This document shows positions 17,983-26,531 of a stretch of 64,000 nucleotides of DNA, piece after piece; the stretch's first letter is position 1, and each line of letters starts with the position of its first letter. The translations under genes were made by a program, and so were the position numbers. Source of the stretch: an uncultured Bacteroides sp. (lineage in GTDB: Bacteria > Bacteroidota > Bacteroidia > Bacteroidales > Bacteroidaceae); contig UQTJ01000001.1 in NCBI GenBank assembly GCA_900544075.1, forward strand, positions 186,001 to 250,000, written 5' to 3'. The notes beneath the pieces are model-generated. The model had not been told where the DNA came from and searched no databases. It saw nothing but the letters and a program-made list of their open reading frames with translations.

Positions 17983-19932
17983 TTAATTAGAATATCCATA
18001 AGAATTATTTAACATTCCGTTTGAAGCGGATATTGTAGTAGAAGCAATCGGCAATAAATATCGGTTTATAACCGGTACGTTATCACCTATCAACCCACTT
18101 GATATGGACGGTAAGTTAGTCTGACTCTGTTTTGGGTCGGAAGTTGTTCTTTCTGAGCCCCAGAAACTCTTATTATCATCATAATCGCTTTCTGATTTTC
18201 CGGCAGGAATACCACGCCATGTCACACTACTGATATCTATAGTCGTTTTAGAATCGTCTGTATAATTAAAATATACCTTTGTAGGGTATCCATTGGTCAC
18301 ATCAAGCATTTGTTCCATATAGTCTTCTTTAAACTGCTCAATCTTTTCAGCCAGCAAGTTCCAACGGATCAAATCAAACTTACGGAAGCCCTCACCTGCA
18401 AGTTCCCATGCATTTTCATCTACTATAGCTTTGAAGAATTCATCCTTATTGTTAGTTATACTATTAACGTATATTTCCGCATCAGCCTTGTGTGCATCAT
18501 CGTAAGCACGGGAATGAACCAGCATAAGAGCATCGCGCGCCGTCATACCATTGGCTGAACCTTCATAATCAGCATCCGGTCCTCCTGCAAGTTCGTTCAT
18601 CACCTCTGCATACATAAGCAGAACCTGTGAGTATCTCATACGGACACAGTTAATACCCGTTCTCCATTTGTCTTCTCCAACACTCAAAGCGATAGATGTA
18701 ATGTCGGAGTTCATCTTGCGTACATCCCATTTTCCTACGTATATACCAAAAGGAGCATTTCCAAGCATGAATTCTTTAGTTACATTATTTTCTTCCTGCA
18801 ACTGGATATTAGAGCAAGTTATATCCCTGCGCTGATCGTTTTCCTTGAAAGACCAGAAATAAGGAGCGGTAAGCTTAAGGACTCCGGAACTGTTTCTTCC
18901 ATATTTCGATGTAATTCCGTTTGCACGTACACCTGCCGTATAACCAAGCTCACCTGTTATACCCATACCCATTGGAATCTCGAATATATTTTCACGGTAT
19001 GTTTCATCAAGTTTCAGCTGGTTCAGTAGATACCATTCATTCTCGAACGAAGGATTCAGTGAGTGTGGTCCTTCCTTTATTATGATTGATAAATTCTCCA
19101 GAGCCAATTTATACATAGCCTCACGAGTCTGCGCGTCACAACGCTGTGTAGGATAAACTGGGTCTGAATAAGCAGCTGTTTCATATCCTTCTTTTGCCGC
19201 CTCACGAATAGCCCATCCGGCACGTGTCAATGCAATATTAGCCAAAAGTGCATGAGCATATCCTTTTGTCACACGTTCAGTGGTATATGATGTAGCCTTT
19301 CCTGCCCATGGCAAAAGTCCGGTTGCTTCCTTCAAGTCCTCTATAAGCTTGTCCATAATAACATCTCTGTCTGTCTTGCCCAAATAAGCATTGCTCAAGT
19401 CCGGGTTAGAACTTTCCATTTTCATTGGAATGTCACCGAAGAAACGTACCAGGTCAAAGTATATCATGGCACGGATAGTCAGAGCTTCGCCCTTGAATCG
19501 TCTGATACTCGTTCCATCTTCTCCTTCATCATTGAGCAAAGGACTATTGTTGATACCTTCGATAATGACATTGGCATTCTCAATTATACCATACATAGCA
19601 TCCCAAAGCTTCGCAATATTTGCCCATCCTGGAGTAACGTTGTAATTCATAGCTCCTCTCTGATGAGAAGTATTATACGCATCCGAACCAAGACCGTCAA
19701 CTAACTCACAGTCTGTATTCAGTCCCCAAACAATTGGGATATACTGTGAGTATGTTTCATCCTGCCCCATGTCGCCATACAATTTATTAACGGCAAATTC
19801 TGTATAACCCACAGACTCAAACACATTCTGTGTAGGATATTCTGAAGGAGAAGTCTAATCCAGAAAATCGGAACAGCTTGTTATCAATACCAAGCCTGCT
19901 GCCAAGCTTATTGTCTTTAATATATTTCTCAT
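17983..19932 (-). pseudogene. susD: SusD-family pectin-binding lipoprotein interrupted by an in-frame TAG
   Basis: Homologue of SusD/RagB, the surface lid that captures oligosaccharide for the SusC channel. From ATG 19932 the frame reads MRNILKTISLAAGLVLITSC then SDFLD, a lipobox plus the normal start of mature SusD, and then meets TAG at 19855-19857 before continuing TSPSEYPTQN and on without interruption to 17983. The rest is a normal TPR-rich SusD body ending LNNSYGYSN. One C-to-T change (CAG Gln to TAG) explains it. A GTG at 19824 could start a 613-residue product, but without signal peptide or lipid anchor. Start and stop lie 16 and 15 nt from susC and the FN3 gene. It is either a recent nonsense mutation or a sequencing error. 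Confidence 0.85.
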
Positions 19933-19948
19933 ACCTATTAGTTTTTAA

Positions 19949-22900
19949 TTAGAATGTTACATTAATACCTCCAACAATTGTACGGCTCTTTGGATAAGAT
20001 GCATAATCAACACCAGGAGTCATTGCATTACGTTTAGAGCTGGTATCTACTTCAGGATCTGAACCTGAATATTTGGTGAATACCAATAAGTTATAGCCCG
20101 TGACATACAATCGAACTTTCTGCATAAAACATTTCTTTACCCATGCTTTAGGGAATGTATATCCTACTGTTACATTGTTCAAGCGCAGGAATGAAGCATC
20201 TTCAACTGCATAATCAGTCAATTGCATCTGCGTTACAGCAGCCGGATTGTATATTGAAGCATTTGCGTTCAGTTCATTCAGACGTGCAATAAGTCCCATC
20301 TCGCCCCCATAAGCCTCTACAGTACTGGTTGCAGGTCTACCAAGATTCAAACCTGTAGCAGGGTCAATCCATGTATAACGGTTAGCCAAAGCAAAATCAT
20401 TGTTCAGATTATATCCTCTTGACGAGGTGGTATAGAAAGAAGTTGCCAGTTTTGCTCCATTTATAATCTGATTGCCCAAAGAATAATTGAAGAATACATT
20501 GAAATCAAAGTTGCCTATACGTCCATCTACTCCAAAACCACCATTTATAGGAGCAACTGTATTTCCAAGCTTCTGCTTGATTGGGTCTCCGTTCTCGTCG
20601 CATACTAATTTCAATCCACCAGGATAATATTGTCCACCGGTAACAGTAGTACTATTATCTTTCACACCATCTTTCAACTTCCAGGAATTACCATTCATTA
20701 TAAGTTCACCCTCAGGATTTGTCACAGGGTCATAAGCTGTAAAGAATCCATTTGTTTTGTAACCCCATATTTCACCTAATGAGCCTCCCTGTTCCACTCT
20801 ATAGTCTTCGTATTTAGCCATTGTGCTACCTGCCCAGTTACTGCTTTGCCATGGATTATCTGTAGCAAGTTCGTCTATACGGTTCTTGTTGTATGCAAAG
20901 TTCATATTGAAATTCAACGCATATTTTTTCTTGTCCAAAATAGCCGCACTCAATGTAAGTTCAACACCCTTATTCGATGTCTTACCAAAATTACGATACT
21001 GATAGTTATAACCTGTATTTGAAGGTATCTCGGACCTCATAAGCAAGTCTTTTGTAGTATTCCAGTACAAATCCAATGTTCCCGAAATACGATTGTTCAG
21101 GAATCCATAGTCGATACCGATATTTCTTGTAATGGTTGTTTCCCATTTCAGACTTGGATTATACAAATAACTTGACAGTTCCAACATACTCTGTCGGATT
21201 TCATTAAAGAACGGAGCTTTGGAAGTATTCTCTGCCAATGTATATGTGGTATATATCAAACCTGAATTAATACGGTTGTTACCTGCAGTACCGTAGCTGA
21301 GACGTAATTTCAAGTTAGACAACCAGTTTTCCGTACCTTTCATAAACTTTTCGTCCGACAAACGCCATGCAAATGCAGCAGACGGGAATACACCCCACTG
21401 ATTTCCTACAGCGAATTTGCTTGATCCGTCACCACGTACTGTTACAGTAAACAGATAACGGCCCATCAAAGTATAGTTGACACGACCGAAGAAAGAAAGC
21501 ATATTTTCTTCTGCACCAATAGTTGACTGATTTGCCAAAGGGGTACCAATACCTGAGCTGGCCAAGATTTCATCTATTGTCATTGATTTAGGGAATGATA
21601 TTGATGATGCCTCCAGGATACTCTTCTGGCTGCTGCTGACTTCATGACCCAACAATACGTTAATTTTGTCACGACCATCGAAGAGTTTCTTATTATCGTA
21701 AGTCAATGTGTTAGCATTTCTCCAGTTTCTGGTATTCGCACGTGTGAAGACTGCCTCCGGAGTACCTTTCACACCAAGATTGGTGTTCTGTGTAGCATCC
21801 GAGCCCCAAGCCTGGTCTGTATTCTCATATTTCCATCCATAACCGAACTCACTGCGGAAAGTCCAGTTCTTGAACGGTTTCCAGTTAAGACCTACGTTGT
21901 AATTCTGATTCAATGTAGTCTTCTGCTTATAAGTTGCAAGCAATCGCTCCAATGGATTCTTTTGAGTTGCAGTATTATTCTCATCATCATCAGAATTATA
22001 TGAAAGTGGTTCTACAGGACGGAATCTTGCTGAATTTGCCACAATAGAGTTAGAAGCATTCGACTCATTAGTATCAGCACCACTGCTCAATCCGTCAACT
22101 ACTGCATGGCTCATTCTGGCATTAAAGTCAAGTGTTACCCATTTGCTTATATTTGCCTTGATTTTAGCATTGACATTATTCTTGGCAAAACCTGAATTAA
22201 GCATGATGCTCTTTTCTTCATTGTGAGCATAATTTACATTATATGTAACATCCTTATTACCACCGCTTACATTCACATTATACTGCTGCTGGTTACCTGT
22301 ACGTCCGAAAATCTCATCCTGATAATCCTGACCTTCTATAGACTTCCAGATATCAAGGTCACCATAGTTTCCATAGTCCTGAGAATCAAGTTCCCACTGA
22401 TATGCAACATAATCGTACGGGCTCATCACCTTTATCATCTTAGCCACTTTCCTGATACCGAAAGATGCACCGAAATCGACCTGTGCCTTACCTTCATGGC
22501 CGCTCTTTGTAGTAACGATAATTACACCATTCGCACCACGCGCACCATAAATAGCTGTAGAAGAAGCATCTTTCAACACGTCGATACTCTCAATTTCAGT
22601 AGGAGAAATGTCGCTGATGCTTGATACAGGGAAACCGTCAACTATATAAAGAGGTGAATTATCCTGTGACAAAGACCCACCACCACGAACACGGATATTG
22701 ACATCCGCGTCAGGAGAACCGTCTGTAGTAGTAACACTTACACCGGAAAGTTTTCCAGACAAAGCTTCACTAACATTTGCGACAGGAACCGCTACAATAT
22801 CATCTGCTTTAACAGAAGCTACAGAACCTGTCAAATCCCTTTTGTTCACTGTTCCATATCCAATTACAACAACTTCATCAAGAACTTCTGCGTCTTCATT

Positions 22901-23203
22901 CATTACTACTTCAACCAAAGACTTGAGATTCTTCTTTAGAGTAACTTCAGTAGTTTTGTAACCTACATATGAGAACACCAATGTTTGTCCGGATTTCACA
23001 TTTGGAAGTCTGAAATTACCATCTACATCGGTAATAGTACCAAGACCTGAATTCTTCACTTGTACACTTACTCCTATCAATGGTTCGCCAGATGCATCTT
23101 TCACCGATCCATTCACCACACTTTCCTGAGCGAAAGAAGGGAGTGACAATGCACTTGCCATCATCAACAGGCACACATTCTTTTTATAAAACTCACTACT
23201 CAT
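19949..23203 (-). CDS. susC: SusC/RagA TonB-dependent outer-membrane transporter (pectin)
   Basis: Imports oligogalacturonides through the outer membrane using TonB energy. It has 1084 residues: a signal peptide ending SFAQE, a carboxypeptidase-regulatory-like domain (about 28-115, GSVKDASGEPLIGVSVQVKN), a plug with VVVIGYGTVNKRDLTGSVAS and the SusC signature PLYIVDGFP, then a 22-strand barrel ending RTIVGGINVTF with terminal Phe. It is the first gene of the pectin operon and is followed 16 nt later by susD. Promoter and direct repeats lie upstream (23323-23387). The barrel looks intact even though the partner susD is interrupted. Confidence 0.96.
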   Translation of the reverse strand: MSSEFYKKNVCLLMMASALSLPSFAQESVVNGSVKDASGEPLIGVSVQVKNSGLGTITDVDGNFRLPNVKSGQTLVFSYVGYKTTEVTLKKNLKSLVEVVMNEDAEVLDEVVVIGYGTVNKRDLTGSVASVKADDIVAVPVANVSEALSGKLSGVSVTTTDGSPDADVNIRVRGGGSLSQDNSPLYIVDGFPVSSISDISPTEIESIDVLKDASSTAIYGARGANGVIIVTTKSGHEGKAQVDFGASFGIRKVAKMIKVMSPYDYVAYQWELDSQDYGNYGDLDIWKSIEGQDYQDEIFGRTGNQQQYNVNVSGGNKDVTYNVNYAHNEEKSIMLNSGFAKNNVNAKIKANISKWVTLDFNARMSHAVVDGLSSGADTNESNASNSIVANSARFRPVEPLSYNSDDDENNTATQKNPLERLLATYKQKTTLNQNYNVGLNWKPFKNWTFRSEFGYGWKYENTDQAWGSDATQNTNLGVKGTPEAVFTRANTRNWRNANTLTYDNKKLFDGRDKINVLLGHEVSSSQKSILEASSISFPKSMTIDEILASSGIGTPLANQSTIGAEENMLSFFGRVNYTLMGRYLFTVTVRGDGSSKFAVGNQWGVFPSAAFAWRLSDEKFMKGTENWLSNLKLRLSYGTAGNNRINSGLIYTTYTLAENTSKAPFFNEIRQSMLELSSYLYNPSLKWETTITRNIGIDYGFLNNRISGTLDLYWNTTKDLLMRSEIPSNTGYNYQYRNFGKTSNKGVELTLSAAILDKKKYALNFNMNFAYNKNRIDELATDNPWQSSNWAGSTMAKYEDYRVEQGGSLGEIWGYKTNGFFTAYDPVTNPEGELIMNGNSWKLKDGVKDNSTTVTGGQYYPGGLKLVCDENGDPIKQKLGNTVAPINGGFGVDGRIGNFDFNVFFNYSLGNQIINGAKLATSFYTTSSRGYNLNNDFALANRYTWIDPATGLNLGRPATSTVEAYGGEMGLIARLNELNANASIYNPAAVTQMQLTDYAVEDASFLRLNNVTVGYTFPKAWVKKCFMQKVRLYVTGYNLLVFTKYSGSDPEVDTSSKRNAMTPGVDYASYPKSRTIVGGINVTF

Positions 23204-23322
23204 AATTTTAAGATTGTTAGGTATATGTTTTTCTCTTAATTATTTCAATACTTAATTGTGTCTTTCACCAAATATTTATTTTAATGAAAACTTGATACTA
23301 TGATTCACAAATCTTTGTATCG

Positions 23323-23330
23323 CAAAATTA
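23323..23330 (-). promoter_or_regulatory. Candidate -7 box (TAATTTTG) of the pectin susC operon
   Basis: TAATTTTG on the minus strand matches TAnnTTTG, about 120 bp before the susC ATG in the only long gap of the operon. No standard -33 is seen, as is common for activator-dependent PUL promoters. Confidence 0.5.
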
Positions 23331-23356
23331 GCTTTATAAATATTCATAATGTGGTA

Positions 23357-23399
23357 AATATTGACTAAATAGTTCGAAAAATTGACTTCTTTCGTCCAA
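23357..23399 (-). promoter_or_regulatory. Possible activator site: two TTGACT repeats 21 bp apart
   Basis: TTGACT occurs at 23361-23366 and 23382-23387, exactly 21 bp apart, within AAATATTGACT and AAAAATTGACT. The pair lies just upstream of where a -33 element would fall for the susC promoter. Direct repeats two helical turns apart suit an AraC-type domain, as found in HTCS regulators of PULs. This is inference; no regulator gene is in the window. Confidence 0.4.
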
Positions 23400-23451
23400 C
23401 AAGTATTGATTTAGAGCCTTATGAAACAGATTTTACACATTGACACCACAC

Positions 23452-23502
23452 AAAAAACGGACTGTCCGAAGATCACTCCCCAGGCAGCCCCAATCATCTA
23501 AT
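23452..23502 (-). terminator. Terminator repeat, copy A
   Basis: This 51-bp segment is nearly identical (two differences) to 24946-24996. On the minus strand it reads a GGGCTGCC...GGACAGTCC hairpin (one mismatch in this copy) followed by GTTTTTT. It lies just past the ATPase gene and its small downstream frame. The gap 23204-23512 otherwise holds only the susC promoter region. Confidence 0.65.
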
Positions 23503-23512
23503 CAGATAATCG

Positions 23513-23638
23513 TCAAATATATTTATTCAACTCTTCTACCAATAAGTGCACTAATGACTGTTTGACATTCCTTATTCCTTGCCTCCTTGTCAGACAACTT
23601 GTACGATGGTCTTTTTTTGTTTGTCTTGCCATAATCAT
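23513..23638 (-). CDS. 41-codon frame overlapping the ATPase stop; possible remnant of a partner gene
   Basis: The ATG at 23638 overlaps the ATPase TGA (ATGA), a typical translational-coupling arrangement. It encodes MIMARQTKKDHRTS and on to a stop at 23513 (41 residues, basic). The A7 run at 23612-23618 also allows a +1 shift that reads KKRPSYKLSDKEAR and stops at about 23523, so the correct frame is unclear. AbiL/RloA-type ATPases often precede an rloB-like gene in this position; full RloB proteins are much longer, so this may be a truncated or decayed partner. I do not recognise the sequence itself. Confidence 0.3.
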   Translation of the reverse strand: MIMARQTKKDHRTSCLTRRQGIRNVKQSLVHLLVEELNKYI

Positions 23639-24849
23639 TCCTCCGTATTGAAAATACGCTCCATTTCACCGATTATAGGAGTTGCACCATATTTACCCAA
23701 CAAGTAATCCCTTTCAAAAAGAGTATTGCTGCGTACTTTATATTCAACCAACGAATATGCTTCTGTTGCACCGAAACTGTCTTTTTGAGTAAACCATATC
23801 TGGTCACGACGAAACATGCCGGCACTCAGTAGAAAAGTATCATGGGTGGTAAAAAGCAACTGCGCACCTTTCGGGTTTGTTTTTGCAGAGTTGAAAAGGC
23901 TGATTATTTTACGCACCAATAGCGGATGAAGTTTTGAGTCGAGTTCGTCGATTATTAAAAGTTTTCCATTATCCAAAGTGTCTATAATAGGATAAGACAA
24001 TGAGAAATATTTAATAGTACCTTCCGACTCGTTGCCACTGAATGAGAATGCCACATCGCTGGTTTCTCTTCCTTCATCATCAAATTGCCTATGGTTACTT
24101 ACTATTCGATTGTCTATTTTTACAATACTGTCTATTCCCAAGTCTGCATATTTGGCAAAGTTCGTAATGCGCAAACGGAGATTTTCATCATCAAGAGACT
24201 TTATCGCCTGATTCCAGAGTTTTTCTTCTTCATTGCCGAATATCACACGAATGTCATTCATCCATTGCAGGATATTGACCGCTTTAGGCTCATTAAACTG
24301 AGCTGCGGCTGACAATAATAACGCATTGTCACGAACCATCCTCTTGTTGACAAGCTCCAACAATAGAGGACTTTTCTGATGGACAGAAGTTTCCTCTTCT
24401 GTTCTGTAGAATATCTCTATTTCTTTTGCCCTCTTTTTATTCGTACGCTGATACAGCCATTCTGAACGTACAACCTTACTATCAACTTCAAAACCATACC
24501 GATAAATAAAATCACCAACAATAAAAGTGGCCTCCATAGTAGTAGGTTCATAAATAGAAGTGGCATTCAATCTGAAATTCTCTACATCAATAGCCTCTCC
24601 TGCCTGACTGTTTTTAAATGAATCAGTAATAAAATGTCTATAAAAAGCCATCGCTTTCAGCACATTTGATTTTCCGGATGCATTGGCACCATAAATCACA
24701 GCACTCCTCAAAAGCATCAAACCTGTATCGGAAAGGGCAATCATATCATTTGATTCGGAAAGGGAATCTTTGAGCGAAGTTGCAACAAAAGATATCTTCA
24801 AACCGTCCTTTATAGACAAATAGTTACTGACATAAAATTCCAAAATCAT
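23635..24849 (-). CDS. AAA family ATPase, AbiL/RloA-like (AAA_15/AAA_21)
   Basis: A 404-residue cytoplasmic ABC/SMC-like ATPase of the kind found in AbiL/RloAB phage-defence pairs. It has Walker A GANASGKSN (54-62), a signature-like SGNESEGTIKYFSL (271-284), Walker B LLIIDELDSKLHP (298-309) and a switch histidine in TTHD (334-337). The N-terminus MILEFYVSNYLSI is typical. The C-terminal LLGKYGATPIIG motif recurs in this group. It has its own promoter (24881-24911), faces the same way as its neighbours but belongs to neither operon, and is bracketed by two 51-bp repeats. The toxic partner appears missing or reduced to the short overlapping frame. Function beyond ATP binding is inferred. Confidence 0.85.
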   Translation of the reverse strand: MILEFYVSNYLSIKDGLKISFVATSLKDSLSESNDMIALSDTGLMLLRSAVIYGANASGKSNVLKAMAFYRHFITDSFKNSQAGEAIDVENFRLNATSIYEPTTMEATFIVGDFIYRYGFEVDSKVVRSEWLYQRTNKKRAKEIEIFYRTEEETSVHQKSPLLLELVNKRMVRDNALLLSAAAQFNEPKAVNILQWMNDIRVIFGNEEEKLWNQAIKSLDDENLRLRITNFAKYADLGIDSIVKIDNRIVSNHRQFDDEGRETSDVAFSFSGNESEGTIKYFSLSYPIIDTLDNGKLLIIDELDSKLHPLLVRKIISLFNSAKTNPKGAQLLFTTHDTFLLSAGMFRRDQIWFTQKDSFGATEAYSLVEYKVRSNTLFERDYLLGKYGATPIIGEMERIFNTEE

Positions 24850-24880
24850 AAGCTTAACTCTTATTTATGCAACATTTTTA

Positions 24881-24911
24881 CAAAAATAAATGTTATCTAT
24901 CAAAAATCCAA
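24881..24911 (-). promoter_or_regulatory. Promoter of the ATPase gene
   Basis: Minus strand: -33 TTG at 24911-24909, 20-bp spacer, -7 TATTTTTG at 24888-24881. The predicted start leaves a leader of about 25 nt before ATG 24849. Both boxes and the spacing fit the Bacteroidetes consensus. Confidence 0.55.
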
Positions 24912-24945
24912 TACTTAACCATAAATAAAAGAAGCCTACCACATA

Positions 24946-24996
24946 AAAAAACGGACTGCCCGAAGATCACTCCCCAGGCAGCCCTAATCATCTAAT
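24946..24996 (-). terminator. Terminator repeat, copy B, after the efflux operon
   Basis: On the minus strand GGGCTGCC pairs with GGGCAGTCC (8 pairs, one G-U) around a 15-nt loop, followed by GTTTTTT. It lies about 155 nt beyond the stop of the outer-membrane efflux gene. It is a near copy of 23452-23502. Confidence 0.75.
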
Positions 24997-25060
24997 TATC
25001 ACACTAGATAATGATAACAGTTAATTTTATATGAAATGATTGTGTGTGTTTACACCCTAA

Positions 25061-25124
25061 AAAAAACGCTTCGTCATTCGAAACAAAACGCTTCGTTTCC
25101 TTAATCAAAACGCTTCGTCGTTTT
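25061..25124 (-). repeat. Three-unit 22-bp tandem array (AAACGACGAAGCGTTT)
   Basis: On the plus strand AACGCTTCG starts at 25065, 25087 and 25109, an exact 22-bp period. On the minus strand each unit reads as variants of AAACGACGAAGCGTTT, whose ends AAACG/CGTTT can pair. The array lies between the efflux operon stop (25149) and the terminator. The same array occurs inverted at 54091-54150. Confidence 0.85.
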
Positions 25125-25148
25125 ATTTCGGACAAACGAGCTATATGA

Positions 25149-26513
25149 TTATTCCCCTCTTCCGCCACCGAGAGCCTGATAGAGGTTTATCACACTCTGT
25201 ATCTCCATAAAGCGGTTTGACACTTGTGTGAGTTGTGCGTTAAGCAATGACTGGCGAGCGGTAAGGACTTCAAGATAGTTGGTCGTTCCGTACTCCATAA
25301 GCAGAGATGTACTTCTTACTGTATTCTCGAGAGCGTTAACCTGCTTCTGATACAAGTCTGTTTTAGACTTGCATGACTGATATGCTGTAAGCGCATCGTT
25401 TACTTCGGCTCCTGCATTCAGCAATGTCTGCTGAAAAGCCAGACTTGCTTCTTCCTGCTGAGCCTTGGCTATACGAAGCTGGGCTATGTTCTGTCCGCGA
25501 TTGAACAACGGCAGAGTGAGCTGTCCTACTGCATTGGCTATAAATTTGGCAGGATTTACTATTATAGAACCGGCAAGGTTAGTCCATCCGGCTGTTCCGC
25601 TAAGAACGATTGACGGATAGAATGCCGAGCGTGCCTGGTTGGTAACATAGAACGCTGCCTCAAGAGAGCGTTCTGCCGAACGTACGTCAGGACGGTTGGA
25701 CAACATCTGCAAAGGTACACCTACAGACAAGTCCTCAGGCATCTGCTGGTCTGCAAGTTTTCCGCGTTCGTAATCGCGTGGAGTCTCTGCAAGCAGGAGT
25801 GCCAGACTGTTCTGTGTCTGGTTGATTTGTTCCTTAATGTCGATTACAGATGTCTGTACACTGTAATATGTAGCTTCCATCTGCGACACTGCAGCCTCGT
25901 TATACTGTCCGGCATCCATCAATGCACGTGCAGAAGCTACTGTTTCTTTCCATGCAAGTTCTGTTTCCTGCGACAATGCCAACTGTTCGTCAAGCATCAG
26001 AAGTGTATAATATACGTTTGCCACACTTGCTATCAGCTGAGAGCGTACTGCCTGCTTGTAGTCTATGCTCTGAGCATACAGTGCCTGGGCCTGTTTCTTG
26101 GAGTTGCGCATGCGTCCGAAGATATCAAGTTCCCAACTTGCTGTAACAGGCAACTGATATGACTTGGTAGCCTTCTGACCGTCGAAACTGCTGATAGTTC
26201 CCTGCGGAGCCAGAGCGAATGAAGGCAGGAAAGCTAATTTAGAAGCAAGGAGTGAAGCTTTCGATTCTTCTATTCTCAGTTGTGCAGACTGATAGTCTGT
26301 ATTGTTCTGCAGGGCCTGTTCAATCAGAGTCTGCAAATACGGGTCTGTGAAAACTTCCTTCCAGTCGGAATTTCCGAAGTTCACAGTATCTGCGACCTCT
26401 ACCTTTGCTCCGTAAAGGCTGTCAGGCACTGTTTCTGCAGGTTTATATTTTGTGTATATACCACAGCTGCTTAACATTGCAGCTGTAGTAGTAAGTATTA
26501 TAAATTTCTTCAT
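25149..26513 (-). CDS. Outer-membrane efflux lipoprotein (TolC/OprM/NodT family)
   Basis: Outer-membrane channel of a tripartite RND pump. The 454-residue protein has a lipobox (LSSC, Cys17) and two repeats of the OEP fold with long alpha-helices rich in Gln and Ala. The family motifs LFNRGQNIAQLRIAKAQQ and LSNRPDVRSAERSLEAA are visible, as is the terminal ...VINLYQALGGG. It lies 18 nt after the RND gene and is the last gene of the operon. The pump is probably non-functional or needs another adaptor, because the fusion-protein gene upstream is truncated. Confidence 0.94.
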   Translation of the reverse strand: MKKFIILTTTAAMLSSCGIYTKYKPAETVPDSLYGAKVEVADTVNFGNSDWKEVFTDPYLQTLIEQALQNNTDYQSAQLRIEESKASLLASKLAFLPSFALAPQGTISSFDGQKATKSYQLPVTASWELDIFGRMRNSKKQAQALYAQSIDYKQAVRSQLIASVANVYYTLLMLDEQLALSQETELAWKETVASARALMDAGQYNEAAVSQMEATYYSVQTSVIDIKEQINQTQNSLALLLAETPRDYERGKLADQQMPEDLSVGVPLQMLSNRPDVRSAERSLEAAFYVTNQARSAFYPSIVLSGTAGWTNLAGSIIVNPAKFIANAVGQLTLPLFNRGQNIAQLRIAKAQQEEASLAFQQTLLNAGAEVNDALTAYQSCKSKTDLYQKQVNALENTVRSTSLLMEYGTTNYLEVLTARQSLLNAQLTQVSNRFMEIQSVINLYQALGGGRGE

Positions 26514-26531
26514 GTGTTATTCGTTTAATGA

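Noticed and set aside
17983..19824. An intact SusD starting at GTG 19824
   Set aside because: That product lacks signal peptide and lipobox, which are both present in frame upstream of the TAG, so the longer interrupted gene is the better description.
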